A stretch of 64,000 bases of DNA, from contig RPFO01000089.1 of the NCBI GenBank assembly GCA_009746045.1, positions 130,043 to 194,042 on the forward strand, read 5' to 3'. The notes below the pieces were generated by a model. That model saw only the letters and a program-made list of their open reading frames with translations. It did not search any database and was not told the origin of the DNA. Position numbers and translations under genes: made by a program. This document shows, piece after piece, positions 30,647-41,468 of this stretch (position 1 is its first letter; every line of letters begins with the position of its first letter). The DNA is from Mesostigma viride. Lineage: Eukaryota > Streptophyta > Mesostigmatophyceae > Mesostigmatales > Mesostigmataceae.

Positions 30647-31220
30647 AACATAACTCCGTTGGGAGAATATGTAGCACATATCCCAGAGAAGGGGCATATG
30701 GCTTTTAATACATTCTAAGCTACTTCCTGCAAGGATGGGAATGTAAACGACACTTGCTCTACTAGGTGCCCCAGGGCACCTGCAGCCCCATGATCTACTA
30801 TCAAGCTATGCCCAGCTAAGGGGGAGCCTGTCATGGGGGGGAAGATCAGCATGGCTATACAAGAGCTAAGGCATGGCGTCTCCTCAGCAGAGAGTGACTC
30901 CCTGCATGGGCACTGCATAATGAAATAAAGCTAGCTAGGCATCATCTGGAGTGTGGCACATCATAGGCACACATTTTTTAGTCTGCTTGGATGCCACGCT
31001 CTAGCTCTTGTATAGCCATGTGATGATCTTCCCCCCCCATGACAGGCTCCCCTTAGTTGGGTGTTGCTTGAGACTCTGGGGGGTGCAGGTGCCCTTGGTG
31101 CACCCAGAGCAAGTGTCGTTTACATTCCCACCCTTGCAGGAAGTAGCTTAGAATGTATTGTAGGCCATATGCCCCTTCTCTGGGCTATGTGCTACATATA
31201 CTCCCAACGGAGTTATGTTC
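30647..31220. mobile_element. Foldback element with 225-bp inverted arms
   Basis: The left arm (30647-30870) begins aacataactccgttggg; the right arm (30999-31220) is its imperfect inverse, ending ccaacggagttatgttc. The loop is about 130 bp. The arms carry matching blocks throughout (tagcacatatccc, cttcctgcaagg, gcacttgctct, gagcctgtcatgggg). (AATT)n follows at 31223. Non-coding; it could form a long hairpin RNA or cruciform. Confidence 0.8.
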
Positions 31221-32094
31221 CTAATTAATTAATTAATTAATTTTGACCGTGAAGGATTAATCAATAAGGGTAGCATCGAAATCTAAACTGAACGGGTGCA
31301 TTGTGCCACTTATTCGGCCATTCTCGGTAAGTGTAACAACAAAAAATGACTGTTTTTGTTACTCCTTGTATTAGGTTGTTACATCCAATGTTCTGTGAAA
31401 GTTTGGCTTTTGTTTGAGGACATTTGGACATGATTTGAGACCAGGATTATTACAGCTTATTCTAAGCAGAGGGGTGGAATTACTAGGCATGCTGGTAGTC
31501 TCCAGTTTACTGGCCAGTTATGCCGAGGGGGATTTGTGTTGGGAGCAGGGTGTGAAGGGGATTGGGCTGCATCTAACCCTTGCATGGGGGTAGCGTACGT
31601 GTGCTACGATTTACAAGTTGGGGCATACCGTTCATAATGCTGGTGATGCATTCCTGATCTTCTGCTATCCCTCTCAAGGCTGTGGATGGTTTTCCCAGGC
31701 ATCTTATGGAGAAAGTGTGCCTTGTGATTATAATAGGCCACTCGCTATGGGTTTGAGTGTATTAGCTACTAAGGAGATGTGGCTTTACCTCACTCTCACT
31801 CCTTTGGTGTGACTGGAGGGGGGGGAATTTGTTCTGGTGGGGAGGAGATCTGTGAGGATCATAGCGTGGAGACACCCTCGGATTTTCAGTTCATTTTTTT
31901 CTGTGTCACCTCATAGATCCCTGACTATGTGGTATCCTGGTTATGCTGGCCATTGGTGGGTTATTTTGGTTGTGCTTTGTGGCATCTTCCCAACCTGCTG
32001 AAGGGTACCCACCGGTGACAACCCTGTCCACGGCCTCTCTTCATCATGGGCGTATACGCCTGAGATTAATTAATTAATTAATTAATTAATTAGG
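31221..32094. other. LTR-like fragment between TTAA-repeat runs
   Basis: Flanked by (AATT)n at 31223-31242 and 32068-32093. From 31331 it reads tgtaacaacaaaaaatgac and stays similar for about 100 bp to the sequence at 37266, which follows a purine tract. This suggests a solo LTR or LTR fragment of the gypsy-type remnant at 35490-37265. No coding. Confidence 0.45.
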
Positions 32095-32430
32095 AACATA
32101 ACTCCGTTGGGAGTACATGATGTAGCACATATCCCTGAGAAGGGGCATATGGCTTTTAATTAATACACTCTGCATGGGCTACTTCCTGCAACCTTGTGTG
32201 GGAATGTAAGCTACACTTGCTCTAGGTGCGCCAGGGCACCTGCGGCGGGCCCCGCAGAGTCTCAAGCAACACCCAGCTAAGGGGAGCCTGTCATGGGGGC
32301 CGGGGGAAGATCAACATGGCTATACAAAAGCTAGGGCATGGCTTCTCAACAGAGAGCGTCTCTCTGCATAGGCATAGCATCCTGGCTCAATTCTTAATGC
32401 AACATCCATGGGAGGTCCCATTATAGGCAT
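32095..32430 (+). repeat. Single arm of the foldback family
   Basis: aacataactccgttgggag followed by the same ordered blocks as the left arm at 30647, without an inverted partner. A longer (TTAA) run precedes it. Confidence 0.7.
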
Positions 32431-32655
32431 TATTAATTAATTAATATAGACACGTGACTCCCATTATAGGCATGGCTTGGCTAAATTCTGAAGGCATCAT
32501 CAATGGGGGCCATTATGGGCGCACATGCGCGTGGGCCACATGCAAGGCTAAGCCTGACTAATCTACACTACTGGTATATATTCCCTAGTCTGAGGTGGCA
32601 GGAGGTGCCTGCCAGGGCTTGTGGTCAACGTGGATGACCGCCCCCCTCCAGTATA
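32431..32655 (-). pseudogene. ORF1 C-terminal end and 3' UTR, minus strand
   Basis: Minus-strand reading of 32655-32585 gives YWRGAVIHVDHKPW then a stop, identical in plan to the end at 15314. The 3' UTR then runs down to a TTAA tail at about 32435-32450. It continues the ORF1 copy at 33366-34618, from which it is separated by a 710-bp insertion. Confidence 0.65.
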
Positions 32656-33365
32656 GAGTTAAAGCGCAATGTGTAGGGATAGATAGATTCCAATGCGCGC
32701 GGATAGATTCATCATGAGAATGGTTGGAATGGAGCTTCCATGGTTAAAAATATAGGCTTACAGCACTCGTGCACGTGAGTGCTTAGACACGAGTTTGCCA
32801 AGTCAAGGCAACACACGTGAGGCGGGCTCGCAAGAGATCTAATAACCAGTTGGCACTGGCCTATTCTTTATATACTTGTGCACTGTGCTTTGCTAGGCCT
32901 GAGCAGCCTCGTAGGCCTGCTCAGTATTAACACCCCCGGTACAGTATTAACAACCTGTACAGCGTCCAGATCCTATACAGTAGGTCTGCCATACAGGCAC
33001 AGTGACCACAGAGTACAGTCCACAGTGATGATTGCGTCTGCACCCAATAGTCCAGGACTAAGCCTGCGGTACCAACAGACCACAGGTTAAGGTTCCTATT
33101 TCCTGCGTACGACGTATTAATCCAATACCGTCGTAGGTTCAGCACCTAATTCCTGTCAGCCCACCAGGAATTACTGTCGACCCCATATGCCGTCGGCACA
33201 TATTCACGCACGACTTAGAAGAACAGTCGGCTCGCGCTCGCGCGCGACCGGGAAGTCGGAACACCATAACTTTCTTGATACTTGTCGGAATGAACTAGTT
33301 CCGGTGCCGCTGGAATCGTAGAAATATGCCGAATCAGGAACCCGCCAATGCGCTTGGCGTTAACT
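32656..33365. mobile_element. Solo-LTR-like insertion with AGTTAA...TTAACT ends
   Basis: Inserted in ORF1 and flanked by AGTATA on both sides (32650-32655, then g; and 33366-33371); the uninterrupted ORF1 at 15245 lacks it. The termini AGTTAAAGCGC and GCGTTAACT resemble those of the copia LTR at 20442 (AGTTAACG...AACT). It contains a TATA-like ctttatatacttg at 32869 and no coding frame. Best read as a solo LTR of a relative of the copia-like family. Confidence 0.6.
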
Positions 33366-34618
33366 AGTATACCGGCTTGAATCCCCCCTGCACTCTGCCG
33401 GAGCTGAAGGTAGGTCGGCCATACATAGCTCGCGTCGCCGCTGTTGCTGGGCCATATGCAGGGTCAAGTCGTCGTCCAGCGTGAAGCGAGTCCCCGAGAG
33501 CTTCTTGCGGCCTTTAAGAAACGACAGCTTGTCCGCCATGTACTTAAAGGTGAGGAGCACGGGTGCCGGGCCAGCCTTACCCCGCGCGCGGGGGAGGCGG
33601 ACAGCCGACATCCGCAGCTCACCAGTGAGTTGCATGGGGGCAAGAATGTCGCGCTTAAATGCCGTGAGAAGAGTCGTCGAGGTCTCACCTGCCGGCTGGT
33701 CGAAGTGCTTGACGATGACATTGTGGCTGCGCTGGGTGATGTCGGCCTCCTCGCGAAGGTCGAGGGCTTGTTGCTTGAGCTGTGCCGCGATGGTGGAGGT
33801 GGTGGAGGTGGTATGATGCTTTATGCAAGTCCGCCCAGGTGCATGGAGGGAGCATCACTGGCCGGGCCAGCAGATGCCGGCTGGGCAGCGATGTCCTTCA
33901 CCGCCTGGGCGGTGAGGCCGGCGGTGTCATGCAAGCACTCAAGGGCGGTGGCGGTGGCTTGGAGGCGCTCGTCGAGGTCGAGGAGCTGGGCCTTGATGTC
34001 GGCAGTGGAGGCGGAAATGGCAGTGGAGGTGGAGGCGACGGTGGTGGAAAGGTGAGGAAGCTCCGTAGCCAGCGTGCCACCCATTGCTGCCACATCGGCG
34101 GCAAGGGGGGTCACGTGCTGCTGAAAGGCTTCCGTAAGGATGGAGCGGAGTGTGGGGGCGGAGATGGATGGAGCCCAGATCTCGCCATCAGAGCGCACGA
34201 GAAGGGAGTTGAGGATGGTGTGAGCACTGGAGTTGGGGGCGGGTGCACACGAACAGAACGCTGATGTTATGCCACCAGCTGCCGTCCGAGGTGATGAGGC
34301 GATTGATGTCGTGGAGATGGAGGCACAGATCGTAAAGCGAGGCGTAGTCCCCGTAGAAGATGCAATGCAGGGCAGTTGCCGGGGACATGTTGGTCCAGTC
34401 GTGATCATCGACCTTGAAAGGTTGCCCGGGGCCGAAATCGCGAGTTCTGTGGGGCGTGAAAACCCTCCTGTTTTGTTGGCTGGGCGGCTGCGTTTAGGGT
34501 CAGGCGATGCCGATGGCGAGGCATTAAGCCCGGGCGACCACCAGTGCTTGACTAGTGTCACCGCTGCCTGCCGGACCTGAGGGCGAAGCTGCAGCCGGAC
34601 CTGCAGACGTATTTTCAT
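33366..34618 (-). pseudogene. LINE ORF1p-like gene, longest copy, minus strand
   Basis: Read from the ATG at 34618 (minus strand). The first 265 codons contain a Pro/Ser-rich segment and then a long helical region (TLATELPHLSTTVASTSTAI, DIKAQLLDLDERLQATATAL), the likely coiled coil for trimerisation. A frameshift near 33820 leads to LREEADITQRSHNVIVKHF, GETSTTLLTAFKRDILAPM and the RRM-like segment with PAPVLLTFKYMADKLSFLKG and RFTLDDDLTL, cut at 33366 by the solo-LTR-like insertion. Together with 32585-32655 it covers a whole ORF1. No reverse transcriptase follows on this strand before the TTAA tail. Confidence 0.68.
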
Positions 34619-34926
34619 GGCCTAGCGCAGCCGCCAGGCTGCGTTGCGTCGAGGAGCGTTTGCTCGTCATATATATTGCGTAATAGCTTCGGAAGTTTAT
34701 ATCAGCATGTGCGTCTTAGAAAGATGAAGCGATTGTGATATTCACAGCCGAATTCGGTGCTCAAACGTGAAAGTTATGAGCTCCGCCGTCAGCCATCATG
34801 GCTATGTACCTCGTGGCTTGTGTCTTGTGGGTGACGCCTGAGATACCCTTGTTCTTCCAGAGGCGACCCTGTTGGCGACGTCTTCCTGCTAGACTTGCTC
34901 AGGCCTCTTGGTAACTGCACTTCTAT
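34619..34926. other. 5' flank of the ORF1 copy; no gene
   Basis: A TATA-like catatatattg lies near 34668, upstream of the minus-strand ORF1 start. No other feature is seen. TCTAT at 34922-34926 is the left duplication of the next element. Confidence 0.4.
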
Positions 34927-35475
34927 AGTTAGGTGAAATAGTGCCGGAACCTTTTTGCCGTTGGGGCAAATCGGTCCGGAACACTATTTTGCCCAGATTC
35001 ACCACTTCCAAGCACCCAAGTTAATTCGGCCGAATTAACTTGGGTGCTCGGAAGTGGTGAATCCGGGCAAAATAGTGTTCCGAACCGATTTGCCCCGACG
35101 GCAAAAAGGTTCCGGCACTATTTCACCTAACTATATAAGACCTGTGCACCTTGGAGGTCAGGGGTTCGAAACCTGCCAGAGACAGTTCCGGCGCAATGTC
35201 ATTTGCGTGCACTAGCCTAGGCGGTTGTCTCCAGGTCTATTCGACTCCCCCTCCACGAGGCCAGGTTTTAGTTAGGTGAAATAGTGCCGGAACCTTTTTG
35301 CCGTTGGGGCAAATCGGTCCGGAACACTATTTTGCCCGGATTCACCACTTCCGAGCACCCAAGTTAATTCGGCCGAATTAACTTGGGTGCTCGGAAGTGG
35401 TGATTCCGGGCAAAATAGTGTTCCGGACCGATTTGCCCCAACGGCAAAAAGGTTCCGGCACTATTTCACCTAACT
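34927..35475. mobile_element. Palindromic-terminal-repeat element, two-repeat form
   Basis: Structure: a 206-bp near-perfect palindrome (34927-35132, centred at 35029/35030), a 137-bp spacer (35133-35269), and a second 206-bp palindrome (35270-35475, centre 35372/35373). The outer ends are AGTTAGG and CCTAACT. TCTAT is duplicated directly outside (34922-34926 and 35476-35480), so the whole composite inserted as a unit. As each end is its own inverse, the repeats are direct and inverted at once. The size, 5-bp duplication and AGTT...AACT ends point to a miniature LTR-type element related to the copia-like family, but that is inference. No coding capacity. Confidence 0.8.
35133..35269 (+). other. 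Spacer with tRNA-like half, B-box and A-box-like motifs
   Basis: aggtcaggggttcgaaacct resembles a tRNA variable loop plus T arm; GGTTCGAAACC at 35163-35173 fits the RNA polymerase III B box. TAGCCTAGGCGG near 35213 resembles an A box but lies on the wrong side of that B box. The same spacer occurs inverted at 45254-45390 and direct at 45598-45732. Not a complete tRNA gene as I read it. Confidence 0.45.
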
Positions 35476-35489
35476 TCTATCTGTGGCGC

Positions 35490-35932
35490 GGTTGACGTTT
35501 CCTCGTTCCAGTTTGAGTGGACTGAAGGGTGTCAGCAGGCCTCGATCTGTCTGACTTGCTGCAGCAGAAGCTCACGTCTGCCCCTGTGTTAGTAGGTCCC
35601 AACCCCGATCTGCCTAGTTACCAGGTTAGGTCAGATGCCTGACAAGGTGCTGATGCAAGACCATGGTTATGGGCCACAGCCAATGGAGCACCTGTGAAGG
35701 TTTCAACCTATCTCTGTGCAGTACGTGCCAGGCTCACAGAGTGTGGTGCCAGATGCCCTCTCCAGGAGGCGGGACCTGATGGGGGAGTTGCATGAGGACA
35801 TTTGTGATGCTATGATTTCAGTGGTGGAGTGTGGTGCTGACACTAGAGCACAGGCAGCTAGTCAGCAAGCTTCCCAACTGCGTCCACCCCCTGTAGAGGC
35901 TAGTGATAGTCTCGAGATGCTCATTGACTAGG
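35490..35932 (+). pseudogene. Ty3/gypsy RT-RNase H remnant
   Basis: Broken frames give a segment resembling the RT/RNase H junction (FEWTEGCQQA-like, LQQKLTSAPVLVGPNPDLPS) and, from 35716, YVPGSQSVVPDALSRRRDL, the usual end of gypsy RNase H, stopping at 35931. Several frameshifts and stops. Integrase is not recognised downstream. Confidence 0.6.
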
Positions 35933-37265
35933 GCTCTGTCTCAGGGTTGACCGGCGTCCAGGTCAGTGGGTGGCCAGTTACTGCCAGGCAGTCCCAGGGG
36001 AAGTTTTGTTGATAGCCAGCCTACTCCCACTGTGCAGCCTAGTGCAGTCTCTCAAATCAAGAAGGGGAGGGTCTTGGAATCCATCCAGCCTGCTATGACC
36101 TGTTGGTGGTCTGATGGAGGTTCCCAGTTGGGATGGATTGAGGGTTTACTATGGCTCTGTTACGTGCCACTCTCTGTTGTGGTGAAACAGCATCTGTCCC
36201 TGACCCCCTGTTCCCTTGAGAAGGGCTGGGATCCTTGGGTGTGCAGTGTTGACTAGCTTTGATGAGCCTCGGACCCTGACAGCCCACTAAGTATGTGGTG
36301 GGGTTCGCTGTATATGTAGAGGGTTAGCCTTGCTACATGACAATCTGCTTCCTGCCCTGATCAAGCAGTTCACGAGAGCTGTCAGTATTTTGTGGCATGG
36401 ATTCCTGTGGATGACCCTTTATCCCTGGGAAGGTCAGGCTTGTCTTGGACTCATAACTGAGGAAGGGTGGTGTCCATAATATGGAGTGGCCTCGCCTTGT
36501 TTGGCTTAATTAGGTGCCTTGATGATTCCTGTTTACTCCTAAGTTTCTCGGATACATGTGGACTCATTGAATCCGACCGGGATCTGAGTTGAGTGGGATG
36601 GACCCTGGTGGGAGTTTGGTTGGACTGCATGAGCTGTGCTGATGACATCCAGGTTTTGGTGACCAGTTTCTGAGGATGGTTGAGGGGACCTCAGCTTGGA
36701 TGGCACAGGGAGGAGGGACTTCTGTGTTGTACTCTCGACATATATTCACCTAGGGCTTGATTCCTGGTCTGATTAGGACACTTGGTTCATGTCCTGCACG
36801 TCTAGCTTCTTGTACCAGACCATTATTATAACTGGAGTTTTCTACCTTGGAGCTGCTGAGTTTCATACTGTCACCTGCTGGAGGTCTGGACCGGCGGTTG
36901 TGGGACTTGATGGATTTATGGGTCGTGGGCAGATTCCAGGATGGATGATGGTGGGTTTCAGTTCAGTCCTGATGTTCCAGTCCAGAGCTCCAGAATTCCA
37001 GAATGCTGATGGCAGGATTTCCAGTATGGCTGTGAATTCTTGTTTTTATCCGGTTCATTGAGAAGACTAGGGAGTGACTTTTCTTTTCACAGTAACCTGT
37101 GAATAGATGTTTATGAGATAGGAGGCCCTGACACAGGGATGTAAAAACCCATCTGCTTTTCCCAAGAGAGGGTGGACTTTTGTTATGTGTATTCTCCCTC
37201 CAGTTGGGGTTCCGCCTGAGTACCTGATGTTTGTGGAACTGGGCAGTTCCATTTGGGGGGTGAGA
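35933..37265. other. Degenerate internal region, no recognisable gene
   Basis: About 1.3 kb after the RNase H remnant, with no motif I recognise on either strand. It ends in a purine-rich ggggggtgagata immediately before the LTR-like start at 37266, consistent with a polypurine tract. Confidence 0.4.
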
Positions 37266-37390
37266 TATGTAACAACAAAAAATGACTGTTTTTGTTACTT
37301 CTTGTATTAGGTTGTTACATCCAATGTTCTGTGTGAGTTTGGCTTTTGGACATGATTTGAGAAAGTTATAAGGTTTCAAGTGCACTACTA
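37266..37390 (+). repeat. LTR-like start TGTAACAACA
   Basis: tgtaacaacaaaaaatgac and the next 100 bp match 31331-31440. It follows a purine tract, so it may be the beginning of the 3' LTR of the gypsy remnant. The other end is not located. Confidence 0.45.
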
Positions 37391-37590
37391 GGACTGAGTG
37401 ACTGTTGAGTCGTGTTTGGGGCCCTCATGGGTCGTGGCCTGATCCACGTGGGGCTAATTAGTTGGTCGGTACTACCAAAGTCTTAAATGCTCCTTTGGGA
37501 CTTCAGTGCTTACTACAGATTCAGGATCTCACGTCTGGATTCTGCCAGGCTGTGTGTGGTGTTGTTCTGTTTCCGTGTGACTAGGAAGGA
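37391..37590. other. No feature seen
   Basis: Short stretch between the LTR-like sequence and the long/short repeat block; nothing to report. Confidence 0.3.
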
Positions 37591-38290
37591 TTTGCTGAGC
37601 TTCGCTCATTTTATATATGACGCGTGGATGGGCTCAAAGGGGACCGACCTGCCGTAGGTAGCGTAAGACTAGCGCTTGTCACGAGGGTACTTCACCGGCC
37701 GGCCCTTTTTGTGCCGAGGCTGAGTGTGGTTCCGGAGTGCAGGCCTAGGTAGCTTCTAACGTACGTCACTAGACCTTGTTACCTGCGCCAGCCGCCAGGC
37801 GTGGCGCAACTGTGATGGGCAGTCAGTACACCTTGTACCTGCGCCAGCCGGCAGGCCTGCGTGGCGCAATGTGAATGATAGTCAGTACTTAGAGTGGTGT
37901 AGGGGACGTAGGGAGGCCTCTTTTCAGCTTTGCAACTTGATCCCAGCATTTGCTGGCAAGGTCGGCTGGCCGCTATGGCGGCTGCGCTGAATGTAAGACG
38001 ATGCTATCGGCCTCTCCGGGCGTGGAGAGGCCTGGAATAAATTTCTTTATGTTCTCCACCAACCGTTACAGGCCACGGTAATGGTTGTTGGGTGGGGGGC
38101 TCTACAATTTGAGTAAAAGGGTGTGATTTCCGGCGCTGGGCCCACTGACGATTCCCCTGTACCCCTGGGTGCGGCAAGCAGCTTCCTGACACTGCCGGGG
38201 AAGCTGCGTTTTAAGTCGGACAACGTCAGGGAAGGAGCCATACAGGCCAGGGCCAGCGGCTACGGTGGAAAGAATCACAGGTGGAGGCGA

Positions 38291-40594
38291 ATCACAGGGG
38301 GAGGGGACACCCCTAAAGGGCACTTTTCTGGAAACCATACCTATGCATGTGCTAAAAATCCAATGATGATTGGGGACCATAAATATGATTTTAAAAAAAA
38401 ATTTCCAGCCACTTGGGGGTGGTACTAGCCCCCACCATACACCGGTTACGCGCTAAAAATAGAAAAAGACGCTATTTTAGTCACATTTTTCCTAGGACAA
38501 TGGGCAAACATATTGGGATCAAATATTGGGATCAAATCATATATTCCCGCATAGTTCCCCCACTTTTGAGAAAGCCTGCCTAATTTTGAGCACAAAATAA
38601 TGATGTTTAGACACATTGATGGATTTTCCCGCAAAAAGGGTCCTTTTTAAAACAAAAACAAAATAAAACAAATCATAAACACATGCAATAGTGCCAAATC
38701 ATATATTCCCAAATACTAGAGACTCAGGGGGGGACATGCAGCCCCAAATTTTCAGGTCATTCTGACAAGCGCAGCCCTATTTGATGGATATTCCTAGATT
38801 GCCACCTGTGACGAAGCTAAGGGAGGTTTTAGCTAGTATTTAACCACACTAACACCCCTTTATACATCTAAGCCTCATGAAAACTGGCCAAACCACATAC
38901 TACCATTCTCTGCACATATGGTACCTCCTATGTTCAAGGTTTGACGCCATTCTGACAAGAACTGCCCAAGTTACAACCATTCCAAGACGGCCACCCATGT
39001 AGACGCTACAAGGAAATTAGAGTAACCATTTAGCCACACTAGCACCTCCTTCTTCATCAAAGACATCTGCAAACTGACCAAAGCACACATAATCAACTCT
39101 TGCACGCTGACGGCAACGCATGCTCAATGTGGGGGGTCATTGCGACAAGAACTGCTCAAGTTGATGGGTTTCCTATATGACCACATGACAAGGCGCTAAG
39201 GACCACTCAGTAAGTTAGTAACCCCACAGTGCCATCCAACATGCACCAAAACCATGCAGAGTATGTTTACAAAGTACAAAGGGGTGGCCACGCACCTCAT
39301 ATGTCTTCATCATCCCTCCAGCATGGCCAGCCTTGTAAATATGTGCATAGCCTTGACGATGGTAGCCCTAACATGCCTAAGCAGCATTTCCTATGTTTCT
39401 CCCAGGTTAGAGTGTAAGGTTGATGCCAACCAAGCTAATCAACACAACAACACCTCCTAAACTGTCCTCCCCGGCATGGATGACAAACTGGGACTATGGA
39501 GGGCAAGGAACCAAGTAAGAACATGGTATATATAGCTTGCATGCAGTCATGCATGTCAACCATGGTTGGCTCAGCACATTGTAGTCTTGTCACATCATCA
39601 TAACAAAGGAAAGCTCAAACAACCATTGGTGCCAGCTATCTACATGCAGTCACACAAATGCAATATCTCCAACATCATCATCACTATAACACTTCCATCC
39701 CTGCACGATAAAATGCAAAGAAACCATTGGCGGCCCTTCACCGCATGAGCGCTGTGATGCCGCTGCGGCCTGCGAGAGAGGGTGCGTCACTCTCAAACAA
39801 CAAGAAGCGTCCATACGCACAACATCCTTGCCAGAACACGTTTTATGAAATGCCTTATACCTTCCCGAAGAGCTATAGGCTGCGACTGAAGCGGCCCTGA
39901 TCACGACATCAACGAAAACAATCTAAAGCTGCCAGGTATTCGACAACACAACGGCAAGCGACGGCGAGCTAGCTGGCGGAAACTGCCCAAAAAGAACGCA
40001 AAAAACCTCGAATTAACGATGAGCTCATAGAAGAAAGCACCGATAGCAGATAACGTTCGCGACAAATCTGTACCTTGCCCTCGTAAATCCCTCGCCCAGG
40101 CGCGCAACAACAGCCGTTCTTCCATGGACAGGTCAGACACGCACTGCGCAGGTCTGAACAATTACTTACCGATAATGGCCGAAAATATGGCAAAAAGCAC
40201 CAGCTCGGTTTAGAACTCGATGCAACCGATATTAATGCCTGCTTCAAGGTCAGAACAGCCCCCAAAACCGCGATTTTACAGCCGCTATCATGAATTCTAT
40301 TTCATTCCGCGCGACCAAAAAATTCAGATTACCCCCCATGCCGATGGCATAAAAAAACAACAGCGATATTGTAAACCAGCTGATTTCCGCCACAAACAAA
40401 CATCATAAACTCATCTCCTTTTAGATTCGAGTAAAATTTTTGCATTTTGCCTGCCCTAGTGTGGTAGTTTCGCCTGAACGCAGTCGCCATGGCCACTTCC
40501 GCAAGGGGTGCGCGCACCGTGCACGTGAAATTTGTGACCTTCGGCTCCGGCGCGAATTTTTTGGCGCCAAAAAATTCGGGGGTGTCCCGTCCCC
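38291..40594 (-). mobile_element. Non-autonomous TTAA (Kolobok-like) element, minus orientation
   Basis: The right boundary is gtcccgtcccc|TTAA at 40595-40598, the inverse of the ggggacggga terminus. The perfect GGCGCC-centred palindrome lies at 40554-40577. The left boundary is set by comparison with the unoccupied copy at 43105, where gcgaatctgccttaaacgtgg is continuous; here ggggacaccccta follows gcgaatcac, so the left TTAA has been lost. The subterminal phrase tagcgtctttttctattttt (minus strand, about 38460) also occurs near the right end of the Kolobok element at 57945. It contains three diverged 190-bp repeats (38758, 38948, 39137). No transposase. Confidence 0.7.
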
Positions 40595-41216
40595 TTAAAC
40601 GTGGGGATGGCTAGCGCGGGGTGCCAGGGTAGCCCATAACTGCCAGGAGCCTGACAGCGGACCCGATCTTTCGGCCTGTGGCCAGACGGGAGTTTCGGGG
40701 AGGATGCGGGGCTGGAGCAAATCTTGGTGGGAGGAGCGCGCTCTTCATCATTGCCCAGTTTTTTCAGCAAAGAATGCTCGCCTGCCGGCGAGGCTGCAAT
40801 TCTGGCTGTTTTACCGCCTTTGTTTTTATCCTGTACATAGATGCATTATAGGAAAAGCAATAAAGAGTTCGGTTCAGCCAGGGGGGCATATCTATGCCAT
40901 AAAAATTTCCTACAACAACACAAGCCCTGGTCAGGGCCTTGGCTAAGCAGTTTCCAAGCCAAGGCCTTGGTAGGGTATAGAGGGCCTATCGCCACAAAGG
41001 TTTCAATGCCGGGAAATCCCAGCCTCGGGGGTGGGGCTGGTGATGGGTCCTGGGCTTGTGAGAGACGGTCCGGGGGCGTAAGGCCTAATGAGCAGCCGCT
41101 GGAAACCGCCCCCCTAACGGGGGGAACGACATGGGTGCCGCCCTGCGTCCGCCGGGAAACCGTAGCGGCCACACGGGGGCGGCAGTACAGCCGTGGCAGC
41201 GTGCAGGAGGGGGGCC

Positions 41217-41333
41217 ATGGGTGGAAAGAAACTCGGCACCAAGGTTGGAGACAGCCTTGGTGGCCAGGTAGGAGGTGTGGGGGCAACACCTTGTGTTCGA
41301 GTATGCTGGACCCCCAGCATGGTGCTACAATAA
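41217..41333 (+). CDS. Conserved 38-codon frame in long unit, copy 1
   Basis: Begins MGGKKLGTKVGDSLGGQ in a good context (ggccATGG) and ends at TAA 41331-41333. Copy 2 has the same frame at 43723-43839 with six codon differences, three of them silent. Coding is uncertain: the ratio of changes shows no clear constraint. Confidence 0.2.
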   Translation: MGGKKLGTKVGDSLGGQVGGVGATPCVRVCWTPSMVLQ

Positions 41334-41468
41334 CCAACTTGATAATGATGTGCACTGAGTTTGAAGGTGTGGTATAGGCTGTCCGTATAAAGCCTAGCAC
41401 ACAAAAATGTAAAATAAATGTTTCTCTTGGTGGGAAGGAACTCCAATGGACCAAAAACAAGAAATGTA

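Larger units (their letters stand above)
37591..41468 (+). repeat. Long repeat unit, copy 1, interrupted by a TTAA element
   Basis: Starts tttgctgagcttcgctc and ends ccaaaaacaagaaatgta. Without the 2.3-kb insertion at 38291-40594 it is about 1.57 kb, the same length as copy 2 (42404-43975), and very similar to it. It contains a TATA-like ttttatatatgacgc near its start, AATAAA at 38035, ctgcgccagcc repeats and an AATAAA near its end (41412). No long frame. Function unknown. Confidence 0.75.

Noticed and set aside
35133-35269. Functional tRNA gene
   Set aside because: The B box and T-arm-like fold are present, but a proper acceptor stem, anticodon arm and correctly placed A box could not be built.
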